Position numbers and translations under genes: made by a program. Positions 42,716 to 51,775 of a DNA stretch of 64,000 nt are shown piece after piece. The notes under the pieces were generated by a model. That model was given only the letters and a program-made list of their open reading frames with translations. It had not been told where the DNA came from and made no database searches. The stretch's first letter is position 1; every line of letters starts with the position of its first letter. Origin of the DNA: Kribbella pratensis (GTDB taxonomy: Bacteria; Actinomycetota; Actinomycetes; Propionibacteriales; Kribbellaceae); contig NZ_SODP01000001.1 in assembly GCF_004365355.1 (NCBI RefSeq), positions 937,473 to 1,001,472 of the forward strand. The letters run 5' to 3'.

Positions 42716-43786
42716 ATGACTCTTGGGAATCTCACCGGTATCAGTGCGCTCGCCGATGTCGAGTCGCGGTCCATCAGTGCGGAGAACCCGACCGGTGAGC
42801 CCGGTCAGGGCGGGCGGCGGACCGAGGGGACCGGGGCGTATGCGGCCCGGGATCTCGGTCAGGGGTGGAAGGTCTCGCCGTCGATCGAGATCGGGCCGGG
42901 GGAGACCGCGACGCTGGCGGATATCGCCGGCTCCGGCTGTGTCACCCACATCTGGCTGACCACGCACGTCGACCACTGGCGCCGGCTGGTGCTGCGCGGG
43001 TTCTGGGACGGCGACACCGCGCCGGCGATCGAGACTCCGGTCGGCGACTTCTTCTGCTCCGGCTGGGGCAAGTTCGCGCAGGTCAGCTCGCTGCCCGTCG
43101 CGGTGAACCCGAACGGCGGTTTCAACTGCTACTGGGAGATGCCGTTCAAGGAGCACGCCACGTTCACGCTGGAGAACACGCACGACGAGAAGGTGGTCGT
43201 GTACTTCCAGGTGGACTACTGGCTCGGCGCAGTGCCCGACAAATCGGCATACCTGCACGCGCAGTGGCGGCGGAGCAATCCGCTCGAGTCGAAGACGGTC
43301 CACACTCTGCTGGACGGCGTGGAGGGGCCAGGGCACTACGTCGGCACCTACCTGGCCTGGGGTGTCAACAGCACCGGGTGGTGGGGTGAGGGCGAGGTGA
43401 AGTTCTACCTGGACGGTGACGACGAGTTCCCGACTATCTGCGGCACAGGTACCGAGGACTACTTCGGCGGCGCGTGGAACTTCGACGTACCTCACCTGGG
43501 CGGCTACACCGAATTCAGTACGCCGTACCTCGGTATGCCGCAGGTGATCCGCCCGGACGGGCAGTACCAGAGCCAGCAACGCTTCGGCATGTATCGCTTC
43601 CACCTGCCGGACCCGATCCGGTTCAAGGAGAAGCTGCGCGTCGACGTCCAGGCCCTCGGCTGGCGCTCCGGCGGCCGCTATCTGCCGCTCCAGGACGACA
43701 TCTCCTCGACCGCGTTCTTCTACTCGGGCAAGACGAGTACGACGCGACCGGACACCCCGACTCACGACGTGATGGAGATCTGCTAG
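42716..43786 (+). CDS. DUF2961 / GH172-type glycoside hydrolase
   Basis: A 356-residue beta-sandwich enzyme of the DUF2961 family, now CAZy GH172. Recognisable parts are GAGCVTHIW-like SGCVTHIWLTT near the start, LRGFWDGD, NCYWEMPFKEHATF, DGDDEFPTICGTGTEDYFGG and FGMYRFHLPDPI. Characterised GH172 members release D-fructofuranose or D-arabinofuranose, the latter from mycobacterial arabinogalactan. There is no signal peptide, so it acts in the cytoplasm or leaves by another route. With the AftD-like gene 17 kb away, an arabinofuranosidase role is attractive but inferred. Confidence 0.85.
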   Translation: MTLGNLTGISALADVESRSISAENPTGEPGQGGRRTEGTGAYAARDLGQGWKVSPSIEIGPGETATLADIAGSGCVTHIWLTTHVDHWRRLVLRGFWDGDTAPAIETPVGDFFCSGWGKFAQVSSLPVAVNPNGGFNCYWEMPFKEHATFTLENTHDEKVVVYFQVDYWLGAVPDKSAYLHAQWRRSNPLESKTVHTLLDGVEGPGHYVGTYLAWGVNSTGWWGEGEVKFYLDGDDEFPTICGTGTEDYFGGAWNFDVPHLGGYTEFSTPYLGMPQVIRPDGQYQSQQRFGMYRFHLPDPIRFKEKLRVDVQALGWRSGGRYLPLQDDISSTAFFYSGKTSTTRPDTPTHDVMEIC

Positions 43787-43805
43787 CCGGCGCCCCCGAA
43801 ACCGC

Positions 43806-45008
43806 TCAAGGCGTAGGCAAAGGGTTCTGGAGAGCTGTGTCGGCGAGGACGACGAGGGCTGCGGTCCACGCGAGTGGCGCCTCGCCGGCCGGCTCCAGAT
43901 CCCGGTTCACCTTTTCCGGCAACGCGCCGGTGCTGGTCCGGTGCTGATCGAGCCAGGACAGCAGGGTGTTCGCCGTGGCCCGATCCCCGCGTGCCGCCGC
44001 GCTCAGCGCGAACAATGCGGTCTGCGGCGTCCACGACACCCCGTCCGTACGCCAATCCTCACCCGGCGTCACGCCGCCGTTGGGCTGCGTGAGTACGGCG
44101 TGGGCTCGGTCGATCGCGGTCGACACGACGGCGCGCGCGGGTGCGAACGGGGGACCGAGCACCGTCACGATCGCGTCCGCCCCGCCGCCGATGCCGACCG
44201 GTTCGACACCTGGTTCCAGGAAGCTGGTCGACGCAGCCGGAGTGCGGGGGTAGTCCGGTCCGAAGACGCGATCGGTTGCCGCCGACAACGTTTCGAGCGC
44301 GGCCTGCCAGCGGGTCGCCTCAGCCGGGTGGTGCTGATCGGTGGCGATCCGGACCGCGGAGCGGAGCCCGGTCAGCAGCGGGGCGACCGTGCCGAGAGTC
44401 AACTTCTTCTCGCGCCGCTCCCAGTAGTCCGACGACGGTCCGGGCAATCCGTCCGGCGCGAGCTCGGTGACGATCTGGTCGGCCGACTCCCGGACCATCT
44501 CCCAGTACCTGTCACCCGCACGGCAGAACCACGTCGCCCACAGCACCCACCCGGACCCGTCGAGCTGTGACGCACGGCCGTCGTCGACCCGCCCGCCGGT
44601 CTCGGTGTACCGCGCTTCCCACCGTCCCGTCGACGGTCGCACGCGATCCAGAAACGCCAGTACGTCGAGTGCCTGGTCGTACTGACCGATCGCGCACCGG
44701 GCGACGGCGACGAACGACGCGTCGCGCGGCCAGACGTACCGCCATGGGCCGTTCCAGCCGGCCAAGGTCGCGCCGTTGGGGAGCGTGAGACCGTCCAGAT
44801 CGGCCAGTGCGTGCCGGACCAGGTCGCCGTACTGCCCGCTGCCGAGGGCCGAGTCGGCGTGGGTTGCCGTACGGCCGGGGATGCCGTCGGCGACCAGGCG
44901 AGGTTGCGGGTTGCGGATCAGGTTGCTGGTGGCCCCGGCGGCCAGGATCGCGAGCAGAAGGGCAATGACGGCGTACGGGAACCAGCTGTGCCGGCCGCCG
45001 TCGCGCAT
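43806..45008 (-). CDS. GH15-like glucoamylase-fold protein, membrane anchored
   Basis: A 400-residue protein with an N-terminal membrane anchor or signal (about 9-30) and an (alpha/alpha)6-barrel of the GH15 kind. Visible are WRYVWPRDASF, DGSGWVLWATW and the C-terminal DGVSWTPQTALFAL. GH15 enzymes hydrolyse alpha-glucosides by inversion using two Glu residues; WERREKK and GALPEKV are candidate positions, but the pair is not certain. Compared with typical GH15 proteins (about 600 residues) it lacks the N-terminal beta-domain. It is 18 bp from the convergent GH172 gene. Confidence 0.75.
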   Translation of the reverse strand: MRDGGRHSWFPYAVIALLLAILAAGATSNLIRNPQPRLVADGIPGRTATHADSALGSGQYGDLVRHALADLDGLTLPNGATLAGWNGPWRYVWPRDASFVAVARCAIGQYDQALDVLAFLDRVRPSTGRWEARYTETGGRVDDGRASQLDGSGWVLWATWFCRAGDRYWEMVRESADQIVTELAPDGLPGPSSDYWERREKKLTLGTVAPLLTGLRSAVRIATDQHHPAEATRWQAALETLSAATDRVFGPDYPRTPAASTSFLEPGVEPVGIGGGADAIVTVLGPPFAPARAVVSTAIDRAHAVLTQPNGGVTPGEDWRTDGVSWTPQTALFALSAAARGDRATANTLLSWLDQHRTSTGALPEKVNRDLEPAGEAPLAWTAALVVLADTALQNPLPTP

Positions 45009-45017
45009 GGTGCCCTC

Positions 45018-45908
45018 CTATTGAGCCAGGTGCTGCACTTCCGCCTCGAACTTACGCCGCGGCGCCAGCTCGACCAGGTACATCGCGGACACCACCAACG
45101 CTCCACCGACCAGCATCCGCCACGTGAGGCTGTCGGACCCGAACAGTACTGCGAACGTCGAGGCGAACACTGGCTCCATTGTCATCGCAATCGCGGCCCG
45201 CGTGGGAGTCAGGTGTGCCTGTGCCCACGTCTGCACAATCAGCGCGAGCGCTCCGGCAACCAGCGCCATGTAGACCACCGCGGCCCAGTCCCGGCCGGAG
45301 CTCGGCACAGAGAACCCGCCGGGCAGTGCGCCGATCCCGCATACGCACGTGATGACGATCATCTGCAGCGTCGACAGGCCGAACGCGTTCTTCGGTGTCG
45401 ACCACGCACCCAGCCCGATGATGTGCAGCGCATAGAGCCCGGCAGAGGCCAGCGTCAGCAGCTCACCAGTGCCCAGCGTGAAGCCGCGCAAGGACAGGAC
45501 GCCGAGGCCGACCGTGGCGAGGATCACGGCGAACCAGGCCCAGCGACCGATCTTGTGCCGGAGGATGACCGCGCCCAGCAGCGGGGTGAAGACGACGTAC
45601 ATGCCGGTGACGAAGCCGGAGACGCTCGCCGAGGTGTGCCGCAGGCCCTCGGTCTGGACGAGCTGTGCGATGCCGTACGTGATGCCGAGGGCAACGGCCC
45701 GGCCGCGGTCCAGGCGGCTCAGTTTCGAGATCGCCGGGGGATGGATCAGCACCAGCGCGACCGAGGCGATCAGGAATCGCAACGCCAGGTAGTCGGCGAC
45801 GTCCATCCTGGTGAGCAGATCTTTGGTCAGGAAGAACGTCGACCCCCACGCCGCTGCGACCGCGAGCAGGGCGAGGACGGCGATCCGCGGGTGGTTCACG
45901 CCGCTCAT
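45018..45908 (-). CDS. EamA/DMT-superfamily transporter
   Basis: A 296-residue permease of two EamA units and ten helices. Family hallmarks are AVAAAWGSTFFLTKDLL in helix one, RFLIASVALVLIHP, the second-unit start AWFAVILATVGLGVL and the C-terminal MTMEPVFASTFAVLFG. It exports amino acids, nucleosides or other metabolites; no substrate is visible. It lies 9 bp upstream of the GH15-like gene on the same strand and may be co-transcribed with it. Confidence 0.92.
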   Translation of the reverse strand: MSGVNHPRIAVLALLAVAAAWGSTFFLTKDLLTRMDVADYLALRFLIASVALVLIHPPAISKLSRLDRGRAVALGITYGIAQLVQTEGLRHTSASVSGFVTGMYVVFTPLLGAVILRHKIGRWAWFAVILATVGLGVLSLRGFTLGTGELLTLASAGLYALHIIGLGAWSTPKNAFGLSTLQMIVITCVCGIGALPGGFSVPSSGRDWAAVVYMALVAGALALIVQTWAQAHLTPTRAAIAMTMEPVFASTFAVLFGSDSLTWRMLVGGALVVSAMYLVELAPRRKFEAEVQHLAQ

Positions 45909-45918
45909 CAGATCAGAA

Positions 45919-45934
45919 GCCTTCAGCAGAAGGC
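45919..45934 (-). terminator. Hairpin after the PASTA kinase gene
   Basis: GCCTTC and GAAGGC (6 bp, 4-base loop) sit 9 bases past the kinase stop in minus-strand sense, followed by TTCTGAT. It separates the kinase from the transporter gene. Confidence 0.45.
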
Positions 45935-45942
45935 AAAACGCG

Positions 45943-47901
45943 CTAGAGCACTGTGATGGTGACCGTGCTGCCCGGTTGCGCCTTCTTGCCGGCGCCCGGA
46001 CTCTGCGCGGCGACGATGTTCAACCCGAGGTTGAACGGAGCCTTCTGCACCGTCACCTTGAAGCCGGCATCGGTGAGGATCTTCTGCGCGTCCGCGGTGC
46101 TCTTCCGCTTGACGTCCGGTACATCGACCAGCGGCGGGCCGAGCGAGACCACCATCGTGATCTTGTCCTTGGCGAACAGCGTCCCGCTGTTGGGCGTCTG
46201 GCTGATCACGTTGCCCTCGGCGACCTTCTCGTCGTACTGCGTGGTCCGGCCGACGGTGAAGCCGAGCTTGCGGAGCGCCTTGCTCGCGTCGTGGTAGGAC
46301 TTGCCGGTCCAGTCGGGCACGGTGATCGGCCGTTTGCCCTTGCTGACCGCGAAGTTGACCGCGGTGCCCGGCTTCACGACCGTGTTGAACCGCGGGCTGA
46401 TCGCCATCACCCGGCCTTGCGGCACGGTCTCGCTGTACTGCTCGCTGATCTGCCCGGTGATCAGTTTGATCGGGGACAGGGCTTGCTGGGCGGCGTCCAG
46501 TTGCAGACCGACCAGTTGTGGCACCCGATAGCGTTCCGGACCCTTCGACACGGTGAGACCGATATCACCGTTCTTGCGGATCCGATCGCCCGCCGCGGGG
46601 TCGGTCCGCATGACTGCTCCGTTGGGCACGTCTTCGGAGTAGTCCTGATTGTCCAGACTCGTATGCAGCCCCGACTTCGCCGCTTCCGCTTCGGCGACAG
46701 CGGGCACCATGCTCACCAGGTTGGGCGTCGTGGTGTACCGGTGGATGCCGTAGTACCAGGCTGCGGTGCCGATGGCGATCGCCGCGGCCAGGATGACGAT
46801 CAGTGCGATCGGGCCGCGACTCCGGCGCCGCTGCTGAGCGGGTGCGGCTGGTGGCTTGGCCGGAGCGCCGGTCGGACGACCACGGTCCACGGGTACGACG
46901 ATGGTGTCGTGGCGGAGCGGTTCGACCTCCAGCAGTGCCTCTCCGCGCGTGTAGCCGTCGTCGTACCCGCTGTCCTGCCGGATCTGCTGGATCGGCACTG
47001 TCAGGTCACCGGTCAGCTCCGGGTCGTCCGGCAGCCCTTCCTCGAGCGCACTGCGTACGCGGTGCACCTGCCGGCTGAACACCCGCGCGTCTGTCGGCCG
47101 CAGGTCCCGGTCCCTCGCAGTCGCCCGCTGCACGAGCGCATCGACGTACGGCGGAATGGTGGGCACCTCAAGCGACGGCGCGGGTACGTCGGCGTGGACG
47201 TGGGCGTACGCGACCTGGATCGGGGTGTCGCCGGAGTGCGGCTTGTTGCCGGTGAGCAACTCGTACAGGAGGATGCCGGCGGAGTACACGTCCGAGCGGG
47301 CGTCCGCACTGCCGTCGGTGACCAGCTCAGGCGCCAGATACGACACTGTGCCCATCAGGAGGCCCTGCGTGGCGGTGTTGCCGCTGGCGCTGACCGCACG
47401 GGCCAGACCGAAGTCGGCGACCTTCACAACGCCCTTGTCGGAGATCAGCACGTTCTCGGGCTTGATGTCGCGGTGCACGATGCCGGCGTCGTGAGCGGCC
47501 GACAGTGCGGACAGGACCGGGGTGAGCAGGTCGAGCGCGCGGGCTGGGGACAGCGGCGCCTGCTCGCGGATGACGTCACGTAGCGTGCGGCCCGGCACGT
47601 ACTCCATCGCCAGGAACAGCGTGCCGTTGTCGTCACCCTGGTCGAAGACGGCGACCACGTTGTGGTTCGAGAGGCGGGCGGCGGCCCGGGCTTCGGCCAC
47701 GAACCGGCGGGCGAACTGGGCGTCGTCCCCGAGTCCGTCGTGCATCACCTTGAGCGCGACGGTGCGGTCCAGCCGGGTGTCGAGGGCCCGGTAGACGGTC
47801 GCCATGCCGCCCTTCGCAACACGCGCGTCCACGCGGTACCGGCCGTCGAGCATTCGCCCGACGAGGCGATCGCTGACCTGCGTGTCCACGTCGTCCGTCA
47901 C
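45943..47901 (-). CDS. Serine/threonine kinase with PASTA domains
   Basis: A 652-residue transmembrane kinase that senses peptidoglycan or lipid II outside and phosphorylates growth and division proteins inside. Kinase domain about 20-280: AKGGMATVYRA loop, Lys51 in VALK, catalytic Asp145 in HRDIKPEN, DFG 163-165 and APE-like LAPEL. Juxtamembrane region, single helix 363-385, then four PASTA repeats to the end, each ending with an SKGP/SKGK-like or GxxVxxQxPxxG pattern. GTG start. As I recall, mycobacterial pknL and streptomycete pkaF lie near aroG, so this is the likely counterpart. Confidence 0.95.
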   Translation of the reverse strand: MTDDVDTQVSDRLVGRMLDGRYRVDARVAKGGMATVYRALDTRLDRTVALKVMHDGLGDDAQFARRFVAEARAAARLSNHNVVAVFDQGDDNGTLFLAMEYVPGRTLRDVIREQAPLSPARALDLLTPVLSALSAAHDAGIVHRDIKPENVLISDKGVVKVADFGLARAVSASGNTATQGLLMGTVSYLAPELVTDGSADARSDVYSAGILLYELLTGNKPHSGDTPIQVAYAHVHADVPAPSLEVPTIPPYVDALVQRATARDRDLRPTDARVFSRQVHRVRSALEEGLPDDPELTGDLTVPIQQIRQDSGYDDGYTRGEALLEVEPLRHDTIVVPVDRGRPTGAPAKPPAAPAQQRRRSRGPIALIVILAAAIAIGTAAWYYGIHRYTTTPNLVSMVPAVAEAEAAKSGLHTSLDNQDYSEDVPNGAVMRTDPAAGDRIRKNGDIGLTVSKGPERYRVPQLVGLQLDAAQQALSPIKLITGQISEQYSETVPQGRVMAISPRFNTVVKPGTAVNFAVSKGKRPITVPDWTGKSYHDASKALRKLGFTVGRTTQYDEKVAEGNVISQTPNSGTLFAKDKITMVVSLGPPLVDVPDVKRKSTADAQKILTDAGFKVTVQKAPFNLGLNIVAAQSPGAGKKAQPGSTVTITVL

Positions 47902-47973
47902 TTGCGGTGAGCCGCCTCTCCAAACGTTCTGCTCAGAGAGTGTAGATAACGCCTCAGCGTCACCGGGCCAGGC

Positions 47974-48933
47974 TCACCGCAGCGGGTCCCACCCGCGTTC
48001 GAGCTGAGCCTTGATCCGGAGCACATTCCGGACGTACAGCTTCGTGTCCGGATACACACCGTTCTTCTTCACGCCGCCCAGGCCCTGGTAGTAGCCGGCG
48101 ACGGCCAGGTCGAGGCGGGCCGCGCCGGTCAGCCGGCTCAGGAGCACGACTCCGGCGGTGACGTTGTCCTGCGGCTTGAGCAGGTCGAGCCTCCGGCCGA
48201 CGATGCTCGAGGCGAATGTTCCGGTCGACGGGATCACCTGCATCGCGCCGATGGCGTTGGCGGGGGAGACGACACGCTGCTTCCAGCCGGACTCCTGCCA
48301 GCTCACCGCGAGGGCGAGCTGCGGGTCCACGCCATACCGCTTCGAGGTCGTCACGATCAGTGACCGCATCTGTGTCCGGGTCGGCAGCTTGCGCTTCTTC
48401 AAGATGGCCCGGTTGCGATTGGCCTGCGCGACGATGTGGTCGGCGTACGTGCGGCCGGCGAACGTGTTGTCGGTGCGTGCCTTCTTCGCCGGCTTCTTGG
48501 GGTGCAGCTTGACCGGGACCTGCAGCGGCTTGCCGGCGTAGATGTGGTCGCCCGAGCGCAGCCCGTTCGCGGCGAGCAGGTTGGCCTGGGAGCATTTGAA
48601 TCGCTTCGCAATCTTCGAGACGGTGTCGCCACGCTTGACGACGTACGTCACCCGGCCGAGCTGGGAGCGCTTCGCCGGCTGAGCGGTCCGCGTGGTCGAG
48701 CCTTTGGCAGGGACCTTCAGGACCTCGCCGGCGTAGATCGCGTTGCCGTTGCCGGGCAGCTTGTTCAGGGCGACCAGCGTCTTGACCGACGTGCCGTAGC
48801 GGCCGGCGATGTGGCTGAGGGTGTCACCCTGTTTCACCTTGTACGCGCCGAAGCCGGGCGAGCCGGCGGTGATCACCGCCGCGGTCAGGACCGGTACGGC
48901 GAGCCCGCTCAGCACCCGTAAGACCTTGTGCAT
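47974..48933 (-). CDS. Secreted LysM lytic transglycosylase
   Basis: A 319-residue peptidoglycan hydrolase. After a signal sequence (about 5-28) come two LysM modules, [18 protein letters not shown] and [17 protein letters not shown], and a Lys-rich linker. The catalytic SLT domain follows: [16 protein letters not shown] with the catalytic Glu, [12 protein letters not shown] and [12 protein letters not shown]. It cleaves glycan strands with 1,6-anhydro formation. ATG 48933 has GGGGAG about 9 bases upstream; ATG 48942 directly abuts that site and is less likely. It lies just upstream of the kinase gene on the same strand. Confidence 0.92.
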   Translation of the reverse strand: MHKVLRVLSGLAVPVLTAAVITAGSPGFGAYKVKQGDTLSHIAGRYGTSVKTLVALNKLPGNGNAIYAGEVLKVPAKGSTTRTAQPAKRSQLGRVTYVVKRGDTVSKIAKRFKCSQANLLAANGLRSGDHIYAGKPLQVPVKLHPKKPAKKARTDNTFAGRTYADHIVAQANRNRAILKKRKLPTRTQMRSLIVTTSKRYGVDPQLALAVSWQESGWKQRVVSPANAIGAMQVIPSTGTFASSIVGRRLDLLKPQDNVTAGVVLLSRLTGAARLDLAVAGYYQGLGGVKKNGVYPDTKLYVRNVLRIKAQLERGWDPLR

Positions 48934-49020
48934 GGCAACCATCTCCCCGTGTGACGTCCTGTTGACCGTAAGGGCTGGTACGGATGTGACAACAGGGGGC
49001 CATGGGGTACGTGTTACGCC

Positions 49021-49038
49021 TGTAATGCAATGTTTACA
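49021..49038. promoter_or_regulatory. TGTAA-N8-TTACA inverted repeat upstream of the transglycosylase gene
   Basis: Lies about 90 bases before the ATG at 48933 in an unusually AT-rich stretch for this genome. Possible operator; half-sites are only 5 bp. Confidence 0.3.
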
Positions 49039-49101
49039 ATTCAAGGCTGAACTACATTGTTGTCGTTCACAAGCATTCCGGTTGCTGCAGGCAACTGTGA
49101 G

Positions 49102-50241
49102 TCAGTGCCCGAACCGGCCGGCGAGGAAGGGTTTCGCGAGATCCGGCAGCGTCCCGGTGCGGACGGTCTCGGCCAGCACCTGCGCGGTGACCGGCGTCAG
49201 CAGGACGCCGTTGCGATAGTGGCCGGTTGCCCAGAGCAACCGATCCAGGCCGGACGGTCCGAGGATCGGCGCGTTGTCGGGAGTCGCGGGACGGAGACCG
49301 GCGATCGCCTCGACCAGCTCGAGCTCGTCGATGAGCGGCAGGACGGTCCTGGCGTCGCGCAGCAGCGCGAACACGCCACCCGCCAAGACACGGGTGTCGT
49401 AACCGAGCTCGGAGGTGGTCGCGCCGACGACGAGCTCGCCACCAGGCCGCGGCACCAGGTAGACCGAGAAGCCGCGCGCAGTCGCTCGGACGGTGTGCTG
49501 CAGCGCAGGACGGTACGCCTCGGGCACTCGAAGCCGGAGTACCTCACCCTTCACCGGTCGCACCGGCGGACGGAGCTCGTCGGGTACGCCGTCCAGCTGT
49601 GACGACCACGGTCCGGTGGCAGCGATCACGTGACCGGCGTGCACGGTGTCGCCGTTCTCCAGCAGTACGCCGACGGCCGTCGTACCGGACGTGATGACGC
49701 GAGTGACGCGCTGGCGGATGAGTTTGACGCCTGAGAGGTCGACGGCGCGCAGGAGAGTGGCGACTGCCTGCCTGTTGTCGACGGAGTGGTCGCCGGGGAC
49801 CCATACGCCGCCGGAGACACCTGTTGCGAGTAGTGGCTCGCGACGGCGGGCGTCCCGGCCGGACAGCTCCTCTACGTCGAGTCCGAGCCGCCGCTGGTAG
49901 TCGGCGAGCCTGCGGAGCGCCGCTGCGTCGTCGACGTCATACGCGACCGACAGTGTGCCGGTCCGGTGCAGGCCGGCGGGCTGTCCGGTCAGTTCTTCCA
50001 GTTCCTCGGCGAATGCGGGCCAGGCGTTCACGGATGCGAGGTTGAGCGCGAGCAGGTCGTCCTCGCCGTACTCGACCTCTGTGACCGGTGCGAGCATGCC
50101 GGCGGCGACGTTGGAGGTCTGAGCGCCCGGTGTCGGGTCGCAGACCGTCACTTGGATACCGTCCGCGGCCAGTCGCCACGCGGTTGCCAGACCGATCAGC
50201 CCGGCGCCGATCACCACCACATCCGACGTCAGCTCAGGCAT
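49102..50241 (-). CDS. thiO: Glycine oxidase, thiamine biosynthesis
   Basis: A 379-residue FAD flavoenzyme that oxidises glycine to the imine (dehydroglycine) used to build the thiazole of thiamine. It shows the dinucleotide fold [19 protein letters not shown], the ThiO-typical [17 protein letters not shown] and [14 protein letters not shown] with the C-terminal [11 protein letters not shown]. Divergent from thiE. The usual partners thiS and thiG are not in this window. Leaderless start. Sarcosine-oxidase-like relatives are less likely because of the AAGML and HYRNG motifs. Confidence 0.92.
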   Translation of the reverse strand: MPELTSDVVVIGAGLIGLATAWRLAADGIQVTVCDPTPGAQTSNVAAGMLAPVTEVEYGEDDLLALNLASVNAWPAFAEELEELTGQPAGLHRTGTLSVAYDVDDAAALRRLADYQRRLGLDVEELSGRDARRREPLLATGVSGGVWVPGDHSVDNRQAVATLLRAVDLSGVKLIRQRVTRVITSGTTAVGVLLENGDTVHAGHVIAATGPWSSQLDGVPDELRPPVRPVKGEVLRLRVPEAYRPALQHTVRATARGFSVYLVPRPGGELVVGATTSELGYDTRVLAGGVFALLRDARTVLPLIDELELVEAIAGLRPATPDNAPILGPSGLDRLLWATGHYRNGVLLTPVTAQVLAETVRTGTLPDLAKPFLAGRFGH

Positions 50242-50247
50242 GCCCAG

Positions 50248-50253
50248 AGCCTA
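50248..50253 (-). promoter_or_regulatory. -10 element (TAGGCT on the minus strand) of thiO
   Basis: TAGGCT ends 6 bases before the thiO ATG at 50241. No TPP-riboswitch leader is possible. Confidence 0.6.
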
Positions 50254-50270
50254 CGACTGACCAGACATGG

Positions 50271-50276
50271 CAGGCT
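50271..50276 (+). promoter_or_regulatory. -10 element CAGGCT of thiE
   Basis: CAGGCT ends 7 bases before the thiE GTG at 50284. Only 17 bases separate it from the divergent thiO hexamer, so the two promoters cannot be occupied fully at the same time. Confidence 0.45.
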
Positions 50277-50283
50277 TTGGGGT

Positions 50284-50922
50284 GTGACTGACCACACCGA
50301 ACGACTCGACGACGCCCGCCTCTACCTGTGTACGGATGCCCGCGAGAAGCAAGGTGACCTCGAGCAGTTCCTCGACGCTGCCCTGGCCGGTGGCGTGGAC
50401 ATCGTGCAGCTGCGGCAGAAGGAGATGGAGGCTGCCGACGAGCTGGCTGCGCTGGAGGTGTTCGCCGACGCATGCAAGCGGCACGGCAAGCTGCTGGCAG
50501 TCAACGACCGCGCCGACATCGCCTTCGCGGCGGGAGCCGACGTACTGCATCTGGGGCAGCGGGACCTGCCGGTGCACGCCGCTCGGGCGATCACCGGACC
50601 CGGGCCGATCATCGGGCGGTCGACGCACACGTTCAGCCAGGTGAACGCTGCGGTGGCCGAGGAGGGGTCGGACTACTTCTGTGTCGGGCCGACGTGGGAG
50701 ACGCCGACCAAGCCGGGACGGCAGGCCGCCGGTCTGGAGCTGGTGTCGTACGCCGCGGGCCGCCGTCAGTCGAAGCCGTGGTTCGCGATCGGCGGGATCG
50801 ACCTGGAGCGGCTGGACGACGTACTGGAAGCGGGTGCGACGCGAGTGGTCGTCGTCCGTGCGATCACCGACGCGGACGACCCGGGGGAGGCGGCCGCCGA
50901 GTTCAGTCGGAGGCTGCGGTGA
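50284..50922 (+). CDS. thiE: Thiamine-phosphate synthase
   Basis: A 212-residue TIM-barrel enzyme that joins hydroxymethylpyrimidine pyrophosphate and thiazole phosphate to thiamine phosphate. Motifs: [36 protein letters not shown] with [27 protein letters not shown] and FAIGGID. The GTG at 50284 is the first residue of the conserved domain and has a -10 hexamer upstream. Its stop overlaps the GTG of the RNase gene (GTGA), an unusual coupling of a vitamin enzyme to a toxin-like gene. Confidence 0.94.
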   Translation: MTDHTERLDDARLYLCTDAREKQGDLEQFLDAALAGGVDIVQLRQKEMEAADELAALEVFADACKRHGKLLAVNDRADIAFAAGADVLHLGQRDLPVHAARAITGPGPIIGRSTHTFSQVNAAVAEEGSDYFCVGPTWETPTKPGRQAAGLELVSYAAGRRQSKPWFAIGGIDLERLDDVLEAGATRVVVVRAITDADDPGEAAAEFSRRLR

Positions 50923-51344
50923 TCAACAACCCGAAGGCCGCGCGGATCGTCGCGGTCGTGGTGATCGCCATGCTGGTGATCACCCTGGCGGCATCGCTGT
51001 TCGGGTGTGCGGCAGACACGAAGGCCTCCAACGGCGTCGACCCGGAGAGCGGTCTCAAGATCGTCGCGGTGGCCGACCTGCCGAAGGAGGCGCAGGACAC
51101 GCTGAAGCTGATCGACCAGGGCGGGCCGTACCCGTACAGCCGCGACGGCGTGGTGTTCGGGAATCTGGAGAAGATCCTCCCGAAGCACGACCGCGGCTAT
51201 TACCACGAGTACACCGTGAAGACGCCAGGCGAGAAGGACCGCGGCGCGCGCCGGATCGTGACCGGTAACGCTCAGGAGCGTTACTACACGGACGACCACT
51301 ACAAGTCCTTCCGCCGCATCGCGGAAGACGGGGGAACTTCATGA
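50919..51344 (+). CDS. Secreted or anchored guanyl-specific ribonuclease (RNase Sa/barnase type)
   Basis: A 141-residue RNase. An N-terminal hydrophobic segment (about 10-29) ends at Cys30, a near-lipobox (LFGC), so the enzyme is probably exported or tethered outside. The catalytic domain aligns closely by eye with Streptomyces RNase Sa: [11 protein letters not shown], then YYHEYTV with Glu97 as general base, Arg108 and Arg112, and His127 in DDHYKSF as general acid. All four catalytic positions are present. It overlaps thiE upstream and the barstar gene downstream, each by 4 bases. Confidence 0.9.
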   Translation: MINNPKAARIVAVVVIAMLVITLAASLFGCAADTKASNGVDPESGLKIVAVADLPKEAQDTLKLIDQGGPYPYSRDGVVFGNLEKILPKHDRGYYHEYTVKTPGEKDRGARRIVTGNAQERYYTDDHYKSFRRIAEDGGTS

Positions 51345-51775
51345 CCGATCTACGCGCGCTGCTGTCGGCTGGGCTCCGTCCAGGCGTCTACCGGTGGCCG
51401 TCAACGGCAACTGTCGACCAGGTACGCCGTGATGCGGCCGCCGCCGGGTTCGGATTCGTCCTGCTCGACACCGGCGAGATCCACGACAAGGCAGGGTTCC
51501 TGGACCTGTGTGCGACTGCCTTCGACCTGCCGCGGTGGTTCGGCCGGAACTGGGACGCGCTGGCCGATTCGCTCAGCGACCGGTCGACCGGAGAGCCCGA
51601 GGTCGTGCTGTGGCGCGGTCTACGGCACCTGCTCGAGCACGACCACGACACCGTCGACGTAGCCCTGCAGATCTTCGCCGAGGACACCACCAACTCCGGT
51701 CAGCTCCGGGTCCTCATTCAAGACGAGCCCGGCGCCGCAGCGCCGGACCTGTTGAGCTCACTGCCGGTCCTGTAG
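51341..51775 (+). CDS. Barstar-family ribonuclease inhibitor
   Basis: A 144-residue cytoplasmic inhibitor that would neutralise the RNase before export. The barstar core is visible: GFVLLDTGEIHDKAGFLDLC, then LPRWFGRNWDALADSLSD, and VVLWRGLRHLLEHD. The Asp/Trp-rich helix at WFGRNWDAL is the surface that blocks the RNase active site in the family. Overlap with the RNase stop (ATGA) secures balanced synthesis. Its end overlaps the convergent DUF4180 gene by 18 bases. Confidence 0.93.
   Translation: MTDLRALLSAGLRPGVYRWPSTATVDQVRRDAAAAGFGFVLLDTGEIHDKAGFLDLCATAFDLPRWFGRNWDALADSLSDRSTGEPEVVLWRGLRHLLEHDHDTVDVALQIFAEDTTNSGQLRVLIQDEPGAAAPDLLSSLPVL

Noticed and set aside
48940..49080. Possible c-di-AMP (ydaO-type) riboswitch before the LysM transglycosylase
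   Set aside because: Such switches often precede wall hydrolases, but the conserved core sequences were not found; only a short inverted repeat is visible.
50242..50283. TPP riboswitch for thiO or thiE
   Set aside because: The 42-bp gap is too short and both transcripts appear leaderless.
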